Of a stretch of DNA of 15,005 nucleotides, positions 1 to 7,228 are shown in pieces (position 1 is the first letter of the stretch; each line of letters opens with the position of its first letter). Under the pieces are notes generated by a model, which was not told the DNA's origin, did not search any database, and saw only the letters and a program-made list of their open reading frames with translations. Source of the DNA: JBAVEL01 sp049587715 (lineage in GTDB: Bacteria; Bacteroidota; Ignavibacteria; UBA10030; UBA6906); contig JBAVEL010000045.1 in NCBI GenBank assembly GCA_049587715.1, positions 1-15,005 on the forward strand, given 5' to 3'. A program made the position numbers and the translations under genes.

Positions 1-38
1 AATTCGTCAGATCATCACACGCTTGGAAGGGAAGGTGA
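1..38 (+). CDS. possible 3' end of an unseen upstream gene
   Basis: Reading from base 3, eleven sense codons run to a TGA at 36-38. This stop overlaps the GTG chosen as the gltX start (35-37) as GTGA. The same 4-base overlap joins the next three gene pairs, which is the only reason to suspect a real gene end here. Eleven codons are too few to identify a product. The frame used by gltX is also open back to the window edge, so this tail could be chance. Confidence 0.3.
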   Translation, partial: FVRSSHAWKGR

Positions 39-1483
39 CAGGGGTACGCGTCCGGTTCGCGCCCAGTCCGACGGGTTTTCTCCATGTGGGGGGCCTCCGG
101 ACGGCGCTCTACAACTTCCTCTTCGCCAGAAGGGCCGCCGGGGCATTCATCCTCCGGATCGAGGATACGGACCGCTCCCGTCTGGTGGAAGGAGCGGTGG
201 CCAACCTGATCGAGGCCCTCCGCTGGGCCGGTCTCTCATATGACGAGGGGCCGGGGAAGGGGGGAGATCGGGGTCCATATGTTCAATCGGAGCGGCTCAC
301 GCTCTACCGGGAACATGCCCGGATCCTGGTGGAGAAGGGAGCGGCCTACCACGCATTTGACACCCCCGAGGAGCTGGAGCGGATGCGGAAGGAACAGGAG
401 CGCCTGCGCCTTCCGCTGAAGTACGACAGGCGGGCCCTGGACCTGGACCCCGGCGAGGTCGGGAGGCGTCTGGCCTCGGGGACTCCCTCGGTCGTGCGGC
501 TCCGGGTGCCTGAAGGGCGGAGACTCGTCCTGGACGATCTGGTGCGGGGGCGGGTGGAGTTCTCCAGCGACCTCCTGGATGACCAGGTGCTTCTGAAGTC
601 CGACGGCTTTCCCACCTACCATCTGGCGAATGTCGTGGATGACCGCCTCATGGGAGTCAGCCACGTGATCCGGGGAGAAGAGTGGCTATCCAGCACCCCG
701 AAGCATCTTCTCCTGTATGAGTCCTTCGGGTGGGAGGCTCCCACGTTCGCCCATCTCCCGCTCCTTCTCAACCCGGACAAATCGAAGCTCAGCAAGAGGC
801 AGGGAGACGTTGCCGTGGAGGACTACAGGGCCCGTGGCTACCTGCCCGAAGCCCTGGTGAACTTCGTCGCCCTGCTCGGATGGAACCCGGGGGACGAAAG
901 GGAGATCTTCTCCCTGGACGATCTGGTCCGGGAGTTCGACCTGGATAGGGTGGGGAAAGCGGGGGCGGTGTTCAACGTGGAGAAGCTGGACTGGCTGAAC
1001 TTCCAGCACCTGCGTCGCAGGGGGGATGATGATGTTCTTGCCATGCTGCGCAGGCACCTGCAGGCCGATTTTCCCCGGTGGCCGCATCCGGAGGATCAGA
1101 CCCTGCGGGCGATCGTCCGCGCCATGAGGGATCGGGTGACTTTCATCCGGGACTTCACGGAGAAGGGTGGATACCTGTTCCATCCTCCCGGATCCTTCGA
1201 CCAGGAGGCTGTCCGGAAGCGCTGGACGGGCGAGACACCGGACCGGCTGCGGGCGCTGGCAGATGCCTTTGACCGGCTGGCTGCGCCCGGCACGGAGGAG
1301 TTCGAGGGAGCTCTCCGGAGGACCGCCGAACTTCTGGGGATCGGAACGGGGGACCTGATTCACCCGCTGCGTCTTGCGGTGTCGGGCGTGGGGGGCGGTC
1401 CGGGGCTGTACGACATTCTCGCCATTCTCGGCCGGGAGGAAACAGTGCGCAGAATCCACTCAGCCATCGAGGCGATCTCATGA
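35..1483 (+). CDS. gltX: glutamyl-tRNA synthetase (class I)
   Basis: It charges tRNA-Glu with glutamate in the cytoplasm (class I, subclass Ib). The 482-residue length is normal for a bacterial GluRS. The N-terminal Rossmann fold opens with FAPSPTGFLHVGG, where HVGG (about 17-20) is the HIGH signature. KLSKR at 251-255 is the KMSKS signature. The helical anticodon-binding region follows. The insert region beginning YHAFDTPEELE lacks the cysteines that bind zinc in E. coli GluRS, a variation found in many bacteria. I chose GTG at 35 because GGAAGG (25-30) precedes it and the protein then begins just before the conserved VRVRFAPSPTG. A TTG at 23 in the same frame has no ribosome-binding site. 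The stop overlaps the glnS start as ATGA, so the two are probably translationally coupled. With glnS next door, GluRS is probably the tRNA-Glu-specific (discriminating) type, which is an inference. Confidence 0.96.
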   Translation: MTGVRVRFAPSPTGFLHVGGLRTALYNFLFARRAAGAFILRIEDTDRSRLVEGAVANLIEALRWAGLSYDEGPGKGGDRGPYVQSERLTLYREHARILVEKGAAYHAFDTPEELERMRKEQERLRLPLKYDRRALDLDPGEVGRRLASGTPSVVRLRVPEGRRLVLDDLVRGRVEFSSDLLDDQVLLKSDGFPTYHLANVVDDRLMGVSHVIRGEEWLSSTPKHLLLYESFGWEAPTFAHLPLLLNPDKSKLSKRQGDVAVEDYRARGYLPEALVNFVALLGWNPGDEREIFSLDDLVREFDLDRVGKAGAVFNVEKLDWLNFQHLRRRGDDDVLAMLRRHLQADFPRWPHPEDQTLRAIVRAMRDRVTFIRDFTEKGGYLFHPPGSFDQEAVRKRWTGETPDRLRALADAFDRLAAPGTEEFEGALRRTAELLGIGTGDLIHPLRLAVSGVGGGPGLYDILAILGREETVRRIHSAIEAIS

Positions 1484-3204
1484 CGCCACGTCCCGCAGAT
1501 CCGCCCCCCGGGCCCCCGAGCGCGGACGGGCCCGTGGGGGGACGGCCCCATTTCATCCGGGAGATCATCGAAGAGGATATGCGGACGGGCCGGTGCGGAG
1601 GTTTGGTCCACACGCGATTTCCGCCGGAACCGAACGGGTACCTCCATATCGGACACGCGAAGTCCATCTGCCTCAACTTCGGGCTTGCACGCGACTACGG
1701 GGGGCTCTGCAATCTCCGCTTTGACGACACCAATCCCGTGAAGGAGGAACTCGAATACGTGAGGTCCATCCAGCGGGATGTCCGGTGGCTGGGTTTCGAC
1801 TGGGGCGACCGGCTCATGTACGCCTCCGATTACTTCGGTCGGCTCTACGAGCTGGCGGAAGGGCTCACCCGGAAGGGGAAGGCGTATGTGTGCGACCTGA
1901 CGGCCGACGAAATCCGCGAATACCGCGGGACGCTCACCACACCGGGCCGTAACAGCCCCTTCCGGGAGAGGAGTGCTTCCGAGAACGTGGACCTCTTCCG
2001 GCGGATGCGCGCCGGCGAGTTTCCGGACGGCTCACGCACGCTGCGGGCGAAAATCGACATGAGCTCTCCCAACCTGAACCTGCGGGACCCGGTCATGTAT
2101 CGGATCCTGCGGGCTGTGCACCACCGGACGGGGGATGCATGGTGCATCTACCCCATGTACGACTGGGCGCACGGGCAGAGCGACGCTCTGGAAGGAATCA
2201 CCCATTCCATCTGCACGCTGGAGTTTGCGGACCACAAGCCCCTCTACGACTGGTTCCTGGGGGAGCTGGATATCGGCTCCCCCCGGCAGATCGAGTTTGC
2301 CCGCCTCAATCTCACATACACGGTGATGAGCAAGCGGAGACTCCTCCAGCTTGTTCAGGAAGGGGTCGTGCGGGGATGGGACGATCCCCGGATGCCCACG
2401 ATTTCGGGTCTCCGGAGGCGGGGCTATACGCCGGCGTCCATCCGCATGTTTGCGGAGAGGGTGGGCGTGGCGCGCAACGAAAGCACCTCGGATGTCGCGC
2501 TTCTGGAAGATTGCGTCCGGGATGACCTGAACAGGCACGCGCTCCGGGCGATGGCCGTCCTCCGCCCGCTGAAGCTCGTGGTGGAGAACTTCCCCGAGGG
2601 GGTCGTGGAGGAGCTGGAGGCAGTCAACAACCCGGAGGATCCGTCCGCGGGCATGCGCAGGGTTCCCTTCTCGCGGGAGCTCCTGATCGAGGAGGAGGAT
2701 TTCCGGGAGAACCCCCCGCCGAAGTACTTCAGGCTGTCCCCGGGGGCGGAGGTCCGCCTGCGCTACGCCTACATCGTGCGGTGCACGGGAGTCCGGCGCG
2801 ATCCCTCCACAGGCGCGGTGACGGAGGTTCTCTGCACCTACGATCCGGCCAGCCGGAGCGGGGGGGGGGAGGCGTCACGCCGGGTGCGGGGGACCATCCA
2901 CTGGGTGTCGGGGCGGCATGCGCGGGAGGCCGAAGTGCGCCTCTACGACCGCCTCTTCAGCGTGGAAACCCCGGGGGGGGAGGACTGGAAGAGGCTCGTG
3001 CATCCCGCCTCTCTGCAGATACTGCGGGGCTGCCGGGTGGAACCCGCGCTGGGTGCCGCCCGGTCCCAGGACCGGTTTCAGTTCGAGCGTCTGGGGTACT
3101 TCTGCGTGGACGATGACTCCTCTGCGGATCTCCCCGTCTTCAACAGGACCGTGACGCTCAGGGACACCTGGGCCAGGATTCAGAGATCCTCGGCCCCGCA
3201 ATGA
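1480..3204 (+). CDS. glnS: glutaminyl-tRNA synthetase (class I)
   Basis: It charges tRNA-Gln directly with glutamine, instead of the GatCAB transamidation route most bacteria use. At 574 residues it is close to the 554 of E. coli GlnRS. Visible motifs are RFPPEPNGYLHIGHAKS (HIGH at 56-59), the RFDDTNP box, and VMSKR at 282-286 as KMSKS. YDWAHGQSD and the long C-terminal beta-barrel anticodon domain distinguish it from GluRS. ATG 1480 overlaps the gltX stop, and GAGG at 1469-1472 gives a ribosome-binding site with 7-base spacing. The C-terminal domain carries a run of ten G (2860-2869) encoding three glycines and part of the next codon, and a G8 at 2973-2980. The frame is intact across both. 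Bacterial GlnRS is known to derive by ancient transfer from eukaryotes. The stop overlaps folB as ATGA. Confidence 0.96.
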   Translation: MTPRPADPPPGPPSADGPVGGRPHFIREIIEEDMRTGRCGGLVHTRFPPEPNGYLHIGHAKSICLNFGLARDYGGLCNLRFDDTNPVKEELEYVRSIQRDVRWLGFDWGDRLMYASDYFGRLYELAEGLTRKGKAYVCDLTADEIREYRGTLTTPGRNSPFRERSASENVDLFRRMRAGEFPDGSRTLRAKIDMSSPNLNLRDPVMYRILRAVHHRTGDAWCIYPMYDWAHGQSDALEGITHSICTLEFADHKPLYDWFLGELDIGSPRQIEFARLNLTYTVMSKRRLLQLVQEGVVRGWDDPRMPTISGLRRRGYTPASIRMFAERVGVARNESTSDVALLEDCVRDDLNRHALRAMAVLRPLKLVVENFPEGVVEELEAVNNPEDPSAGMRRVPFSRELLIEEEDFRENPPPKYFRLSPGAEVRLRYAYIVRCTGVRRDPSTGAVTEVLCTYDPASRSGGGEASRRVRGTIHWVSGRHAREAEVRLYDRLFSVETPGGEDWKRLVHPASLQILRGCRVEPALGAARSQDRFQFERLGYFCVDDDSSADLPVFNRTVTLRDTWARIQRSSAPQ

Positions 3205-3569
3205 CCCCGTCAGGCGTCATCCGCTTGCGGAATGCCGTCTTCTATGCCTATCATGGGGCGATGACGGACGAGCAGACCCTGGGGGGTAAGTTCGAATGCG
3301 ATGTAGAGATGTTCTGCGACCTCTCCGCGGCGGCGGACTCGGATTCGCTGAAGAAGACCGTTGACTACGAGAAGGTCTACGCGTACATTCAACGGGTCCT
3401 CCTGGAGAGGAAATACCATCTGATTGAAGCCCTGGCAAATGCGGTGGCCAGGGGTCTCCTGGGCGAATTCCACGCCGTGGAACGGGTGATTGTCCGCGTG
3501 CGCAAGCCGCATCCCCCTGTGCGGGGGGTCGTGGACTACATCGAGGTGGAGACTTCCCTGACCAGATGA
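3201..3569 (+). CDS. folB: dihydroneopterin aldolase
   Basis: It converts 7,8-dihydroneopterin to 6-hydroxymethyl-7,8-dihydropterin plus glycolaldehyde in folate synthesis. The 122-residue length is typical for this tunnelling-fold enzyme, which forms octamers. Family marks in order are YAYHGAMTDEQ (active-site glutamate probably E24), TVDYEKVY, YHLIEALANAVA, and VRVRKPHPPV near the C terminus, where K102 matches the catalytic lysine. ATG 3201 overlaps the glnS stop as ATGA, and its own TGA overlaps the folK ATG in the same way. The product is the substrate of FolK encoded next, so the pair forms consecutive pathway steps. No strong ribosome-binding site is visible, consistent with coupling to glnS translation. 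Confidence 0.95.
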   Translation: MTPSGVIRLRNAVFYAYHGAMTDEQTLGGKFECDVEMFCDLSAAADSDSLKKTVDYEKVYAYIQRVLLERKYHLIEALANAVARGLLGEFHAVERVIVRVRKPHPPVRGVVDYIEVETSLTR

Positions 3570-4072
3570 GAACCTACACGGCATACCTCGGTCTGGGATC
3601 GAACCTGGGAGATCGGGCGGGCGCGCTCCGGAAGGCGGCGGCGGAGCTGGGGATGGTCCGCCGCACCAGGCCCCTCAGGGCCTCCTCCGTCTATGAGACG
3701 GAGCCCCATGGGGGGGCGGGAGGGGGGAAGTTCCTGAACGCATGCGTCCAGGTGGAAACAGAACTCGAACCCCGGGAGATGCTGGAGGCCATCAAGGACA
3801 TCGAGGTCCGGCTTGGACGGGTGGACCGCGGGAGAGGGGGGGCGCGGGAGATCGACCTGGACATCCTGCTCTACGAAGGTCTTGCCGTCGAGGAAGAGGA
3901 TCTTGCCGTTCCCCATCCGGGTCTTCCCCAGCGCAGGTTCGTTCTGGTTCCCCTGAGGGAAATCGCCCCGGATGTCGTTCACCCCGTAAGCGGGCACACG
4001 GTGGAGGAACTTGCCGCCGCCTGCCGTGACCCGGCCAGAGTGGTCCAGGCGCCCCATCACATCGTTCTGTAG
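3566..4072 (+). CDS. folK: 6-hydroxymethyl-dihydropterin pyrophosphokinase (HPPK)
   Basis: It transfers pyrophosphate from ATP to 6-hydroxymethyl-7,8-dihydropterin, the step after FolB in folate synthesis. The 168-residue length matches E. coli FolK (about 159). Visible family motifs are YLGLGSNLGDR at the N terminus and SSVYETEP with KFLNACVQVET. REIDLDILLY supplies the two magnesium-binding aspartates (D97, D99), and PHPGLPQRRFVLVPL follows. The glycine-rich loop just after YETEPHG is encoded by G7 and G6 runs near 3710-3728, yet the frame is intact. ATG 3566 overlaps the folB TGA. A deoxynucleoside kinase starts 20 bases downstream, a neighbour relationship I recall from the Bacteroidota/Chlorobi group, where the two can also be fused. 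Here they are separate polypeptides. Confidence 0.95.
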   Translation: MRTYTAYLGLGSNLGDRAGALRKAAAELGMVRRTRPLRASSVYETEPHGGAGGGKFLNACVQVETELEPREMLEAIKDIEVRLGRVDRGRGGAREIDLDILLYEGLAVEEEDLAVPHPGLPQRRFVLVPLREIAPDVVHPVSGHTVEELAAACRDPARVVQAPHHIVL

Positions 4073-4092
4073 CACAGCCGTCCGGAGGTCCC

Positions 4093-4773
4093 GTGCCCCC
4101 GCAGCAATCACTGGATACGCTGATTGAACAGACCGACCTCCGTCACATCGCCATCGAGGGTGTGATCGGGGCGGGTAAGACCACACTGGCAAAGATGCTT
4201 GGTGAACGGCTGGGCGCCAAGGTGGTTCTGGAGAAGTTCGAAGAGAACCCCTTCCTGAAGGATTTCTACAGGGATCCGGATCGCTATGCCTTCCAGACGC
4301 AGATCTTCTTCCTCCTGACCAGGTACAAACAGCAGCAGGAGCTCTTTCAGGCGGACCTCTTTCACCGGTTTCTGGTGACGGACTACATCTTCGAGAAGGA
4401 CAGGATTTTCGCGTACCTGAACCTGGAGGAGGAGGAGCTGAAGCTCTATGAGACCCTGGTGGCGAGCATCCAGCACAACATCCCGACACCGGACCTTGTG
4501 GTTTACCTCCAGACGGGCGTCCCCCGCCTGATGCAGAACATCCGCAAACGGGGACGTCCGTATGAGTCCCACATGGAGGAGTCCTACATCCGGGACCTGA
4601 ACGAGGCATACAACTACTTCTTCTTCCGCTACCGGTCCACCCCCTTGCTCATTGTGAATACCTCAACCCTCGACTTTGTGGGACGGGAGCAGGACTTTGA
4701 GAACCTGGCCCGGGAGGTGTTTCGTCCGCACCGGGCGGCCGTCGAGTACTACAACCCGACACCGAACGGCTGA
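4093..4773 (+). CDS. deoxynucleoside kinase (dGK/dAK/dCK family)
   Basis: It phosphorylates deoxyribonucleosides at the 5' position for dNTP salvage in the cytoplasm. The protein has 226 residues. A P-loop GVIGAGKT lies at 23-30. A FEENPFL segment follows, which in this family helps bind substrate. TDYIFEKDRIFA resembles the base/sugar-recognition region that in relatives carries the DRS/ERS signature. RKRGRPYE is the arginine-rich LID. Which base it prefers cannot be read from the sequence, although relatives next to folK are usually called deoxyguanosine or deoxyadenosine kinases. The start is GTG 4093 with GGAGG at 4084-4088, spacing 4. It lies 20 bases after folK and 9 bases before the next gene, inside the same operon. 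Confidence 0.9.
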   Translation: MPPQQSLDTLIEQTDLRHIAIEGVIGAGKTTLAKMLGERLGAKVVLEKFEENPFLKDFYRDPDRYAFQTQIFFLLTRYKQQQELFQADLFHRFLVTDYIFEKDRIFAYLNLEEEELKLYETLVASIQHNIPTPDLVVYLQTGVPRLMQNIRKRGRPYESHMEESYIRDLNEAYNYFFFRYRSTPLLIVNTSTLDFVGREQDFENLAREVFRPHRAAVEYYNPTPNG

Positions 4774-4782
4774 GGCCCCCCC

Positions 4783-4992
4783 ATGACAATGCGCCTGCTG
4801 CTGATCATGCTGGTTGCCATGATCGGTTATGCACTGTGGCGGTTCATGAGAGTCCTCACCCGATCCCGCCGGGGCCCCGCTCCGAAACCCCCTGCGAGGG
4901 GGGCGGACTCCGCATCGGGCTTCCGGGATGTGCGCGACGCGGACTTCCGGGACATCGAGGAACAGGAGCCCCGGGAGCCCCGGGGCGGCTGA
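4783..4992 (+). CDS. small single-span membrane protein, function unknown
   Basis: I do not recognise this 69-residue protein. Residues about 3-22 form one hydrophobic membrane segment (MRLLLIMLVAMIGYALWRFM). A basic stretch follows (RVLTRSRR), suggesting the tail faces the cytoplasm. The rest is a proline- and charge-rich tail of low complexity ending in DVRDADFRDIEEQEPREP. There is no lipobox or signal cleavage motif. ATG 4783 is preceded by GAGG at 4772-4775 with 7-base spacing; an ATG at 4789 would remove only two residues. It sits 9 bases after the kinase and 25 before the glycosyltransferase, so it is very probably co-transcribed. Tight packing, a fitting ribosome-binding site and the hydrophobic N terminus support a real gene. 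Confidence 0.72.
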   Translation: MTMRLLLIMLVAMIGYALWRFMRVLTRSRRGPAPKPPARGADSASGFRDVRDADFRDIEEQEPREPRGG

Positions 4993-5000
4993 GCCCGCAG

Positions 5001-5007
5001 AGGAAGG
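5001..5007 (+). promoter_or_regulatory. ribosome-binding site deciding the glycosyltransferase start
   Basis: AGGAAGG lies 10 bases before GTG 5018. It lies downstream of the preceding gene's stop (4990-4992). It favours GTG 5018 over the ATG at 4928, which would overlap the small membrane protein by 65 bases and add a non-conserved proline/glycine-rich leader. Confidence 0.6.
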
Positions 5008-5017
5008 GCCCAGGCAG

Positions 5018-6166
5018 GTGTTGAAGAAGCTCGAAACGACGCTGAAGCAGGTCCTCTCCTCGGCGCTGCGGTTTCTCCTCGGCGCGCCGGCTTGTCCCGA
5101 CCCGGCTTCCCATCGGCCGTCCTCCATACTCGTCGTGCGGCAGCACAATCAGCTCGGCGACATGCTCTGCGCGGTTCCGCTGTTGCGCGCGCTGCGGGCG
5201 GGATTCCCGTCTGCCCGGATCACCCTCCTGGCGGGATCCGCCAACCACGAGATCATGCTGCACCACCCGTATCTCGATGAGGTGCTGCTGTATCGGAAGG
5301 AAGACTTCCTGCAGGGAGCCCTTCCCCGCCCGTTCCGGCTGATCCGTTTCCTGAGGAATCTCCGCTCCCGGGACTTTGATACGGCCATTGTTCCCGCCAC
5401 GGTTTCGGTCAGCTTCACCAGCGGGGCTCTTGCGTACTTCTCGGGGGCCCGTATCCGCATCGGGCCCGCAAGTCTCCTGGGCCGGGAGAACCCCTCTTCC
5501 TTCTTCTTCAATGCCCCGCGGGACCTGGACTGGCGGGGCGATCCCGACCGGCCGCAGGTTCTCAGGAACCTGGACCTCGTGCGCGGGCTCGTAGGGGAGA
5601 TGCGGGACCTGTCCCTGTGCATGGGGTTCACTCCCGGCGAGTTGACCCGGGCCTCCGTCCGTGTGCGGGAGCATGTTCCGCGCGAGGCCCGCCTGGTGGT
5701 GCTGCACCCCGGAGCCGGGAAACCGCCCAACAGATGGCCTGCCGCGCGGTTTGCCTCCCTGGGCCTTCGCCTCCGATCCGAGTTCCCCGTCGTGCTGGCC
5801 GTGACGGGGGGACCCATGGACGCGGAGGCGATGAGCGACATACGGCCCCTCGTTCCGGATCCCTGCTGGTATCTGGAGGGAATGCCCGTCCGGGAGGTGG
5901 CGGCCGTGCTGAGCATGGCGGCCCTTGTCGTGGCAAACGATACGGGGATCATGCACGTGGCTGCGGCGGCGGGAGCGCCGGTCCTGAGCCTGTTCGGGCC
6001 GACGCGTGCCGCCCAGTGGGCCCCCCGGGGGGGGCGTCACCGCGCGGTGGAGTCCCAGGACGGAACGATGGGGGGCATCCACGAGGAAACCGTCCTGGGA
6101 GCGGCGCGGACCATGCTCCGGGAGTCGCAGAATGAGGTGATTGCATCTTCCGCCCCGAAGGCGTAG
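5018..6166 (+). CDS. glycosyltransferase family 9, heptosyltransferase type
   Basis: It probably transfers a heptose or related sugar from an ADP-activated donor to lipopolysaccharide core at the inner face of the cytoplasmic membrane (GT-B fold). With the GTG 5018 start it has 382 residues, close to WaaF/WaaC/WaaQ proteins. The N-terminal domain has ILVVRQHNQLGD (R41 to D48) and VPLLRALR, the usual start of this family. The donor-binding C-terminal domain has VVLHPGAGKPPNRWP (H230 onward). ANDTGIMHVAAAAGAPVLSLFGPT (N307-H313) follows, the strongest signature of the family. A short amphipathic segment precedes the first domain and may help membrane association. The exact donor and acceptor cannot be assigned. 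No other LPS gene is next to it. The neighbours are an unknown small membrane protein and nadA, 11 bases on. Confidence 0.9.
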   Translation: MLKKLETTLKQVLSSALRFLLGAPACPDPASHRPSSILVVRQHNQLGDMLCAVPLLRALRAGFPSARITLLAGSANHEIMLHHPYLDEVLLYRKEDFLQGALPRPFRLIRFLRNLRSRDFDTAIVPATVSVSFTSGALAYFSGARIRIGPASLLGRENPSSFFFNAPRDLDWRGDPDRPQVLRNLDLVRGLVGEMRDLSLCMGFTPGELTRASVRVREHVPREARLVVLHPGAGKPPNRWPAARFASLGLRLRSEFPVVLAVTGGPMDAEAMSDIRPLVPDPCWYLEGMPVREVAAVLSMAALVVANDTGIMHVAAAAGAPVLSLFGPTRAAQWAPRGGRHRAVESQDGTMGGIHEETVLGAARTMLRESQNEVIASSAPKA

Positions 6167-6177
6167 CTTGAAAAGAT

Positions 6178-7143
6178 ATGATCACGCACCTGGACACAGA
6201 TCCGGCCACCGGGGACCCCCCCCGCGGAGCCCTTCCGGCGGAGATACGGCGGCTGCGGGACGACCGCCGGGCGGTCATCCTGGCTCACTACTACCAGGTC
6301 CCCGACATCCAGGAGGTGGCGGACTTCGTGGGCGACAGCCTGGAACTGGCGCGCGAAGCCGCCCGGACCGACGCCGAGGTCATCGTTTTTGCGGGCGTGC
6401 ATTTCATGGCCGAGACCGCAAAGATCCTGAGCCCCGGCAAGCGGGTGTTGCTCCCCGACCTGCAGGCCGGTTGCTCGCTGGCCGAAGGATGCCCGGCACC
6501 GGCGTTCAGGGAATTCCGCTCCCGGCACCCCGACCACGTGGCCGTTACCTACATCAACTGCTCCGCGGAGGTGAAGGCCGCGAGCGATGTCATCTGCACG
6601 TCCAGCAGCGCGGAAACCATCCTCCGGAAGATTCCTCCCCGGACCCCCGTGCTCTTCTCCCCGGATCGGAACCTCGGCCGGTATCTTGTGCGGAAGACCG
6701 GCCGGGAGATGCTCCTCTGGGACGGGTCGTGCATTGTTCACGAGAGCTTCAGCGCCGGGAAGCTGGAAGCCCTTGCGGCGGCACATCCGGGAGCGCGGGT
6801 GATAGCCCACCCGGAATGCGGGGAAGCGGTCCTGGGGCTGGCGGACTTCATCGGATCCACGAGTGCCCTTCTCGCGCACGTCCAGACGACGCGGGCAGCC
6901 ACCTTCATTGTGGCCACCGAACCGGGGATCCTCCATCAGATGGAGAAACGGGCTCCCGCGAACCGGTATATTCCGGCGCCGCCGGAGTCGTCCTGCTCCT
7001 GCAATGACTGTCCGTACATGAAGCTCAATACCCTGGAGAAGCTCTACCGATGCATGCGGGATATGTCTCCGGAGATCACCCTGGCGCCGGACCTTCTGGG
7101 GCGGGCGCTGGTTCCGATCCGGCGCATGCTGGAGATGAGCTGA
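6178..7143 (+). CDS. nadA: quinolinate synthase
   Basis: It condenses iminoaspartate with dihydroxyacetone phosphate to quinolinate, the second step of de novo NAD synthesis, using an oxygen-sensitive 4Fe-4S cluster. The 321-residue length fits NadA. Motifs in order are AVILAHYYQVPDIQEVADFVGDSLEL, HFMAETAKIL, YINCSAEVKA (C128), HPECGEAV (C214), and SCSCNDCPYMKLNTLEKLY with C273, C275 and C278. By analogy with E. coli, C128, C214 and C278 should hold the cluster. ATG 6178 lies 11 bases after the preceding stop with no clear ribosome-binding site, so the start is less certain than the identity. The partner genes nadB and nadC are not in the window. It appears to be the last gene of the gltX operon, because a promoter for asnS follows. 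Confidence 0.95.
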   Translation: MITHLDTDPATGDPPRGALPAEIRRLRDDRRAVILAHYYQVPDIQEVADFVGDSLELAREAARTDAEVIVFAGVHFMAETAKILSPGKRVLLPDLQAGCSLAEGCPAPAFREFRSRHPDHVAVTYINCSAEVKAASDVICTSSSAETILRKIPPRTPVLFSPDRNLGRYLVRKTGREMLLWDGSCIVHESFSAGKLEALAAAHPGARVIAHPECGEAVLGLADFIGSTSALLAHVQTTRAATFIVATEPGILHQMEKRAPANRYIPAPPESSCSCNDCPYMKLNTLEKLYRCMRDMSPEITLAPDLLGRALVPIRRMLEMS

Positions 7144-7161
7144 GTGCCCGGGCCCTCTTTT

Positions 7162-7190
7162 TTGACCCTGTTCCCGCGGTTTGGTATATT
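7162..7190 (+). promoter_or_regulatory. sigma-70-type promoter for asnS
   Basis: TTGACC (7162-7167) and TATATT (7185-7190) are separated by exactly 17 bases. Each box matches 5 of 6 bases of the E. coli consensus. Transcription would start near 7197, leaving a leader of about 32 bases before the GTG. That is too short for a T-box or other large riboswitch. A run of six T (7158-7163) lies at the upstream edge. Confidence 0.7.
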
Positions 7191-7217
7191 CGGCGACACG
7201 GACAACGGTCCAACCTC

Positions 7218-7222
7218 AGGAG
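7218..7222 (+). promoter_or_regulatory. ribosome-binding site deciding the asnS start
   Basis: AGGAG stands 6 bases before GTG 7229. A GTG at 7181 in the same frame lies inside the promoter, so it cannot be the start of a transcript from it. Confidence 0.7.
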
Positions 7223-7228
7223 CTCACA

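Noticed and set aside
4928..5017. Longer N terminus for the glycosyltransferase from ATG 4928
   Set aside because: It overlaps the small membrane protein gene by 65 bases, adds a non-conserved leader and has no ribosome-binding site. GTG 5018 has AGGAAGG upstream.
7142..7163. Intrinsic terminator after nadA (GC palindrome followed by six T)
   Set aside because: The palindrome GCCCGGGC has no loop and the only alternative stem is 3 bp, so no stable hairpin can form. The T run overlaps the -35 region of the asnS promoter.
7191..7228. T-box or amino-acid riboswitch upstream of asnS
   Set aside because: The leader after the predicted transcription start is only about 30 bases, far too short.
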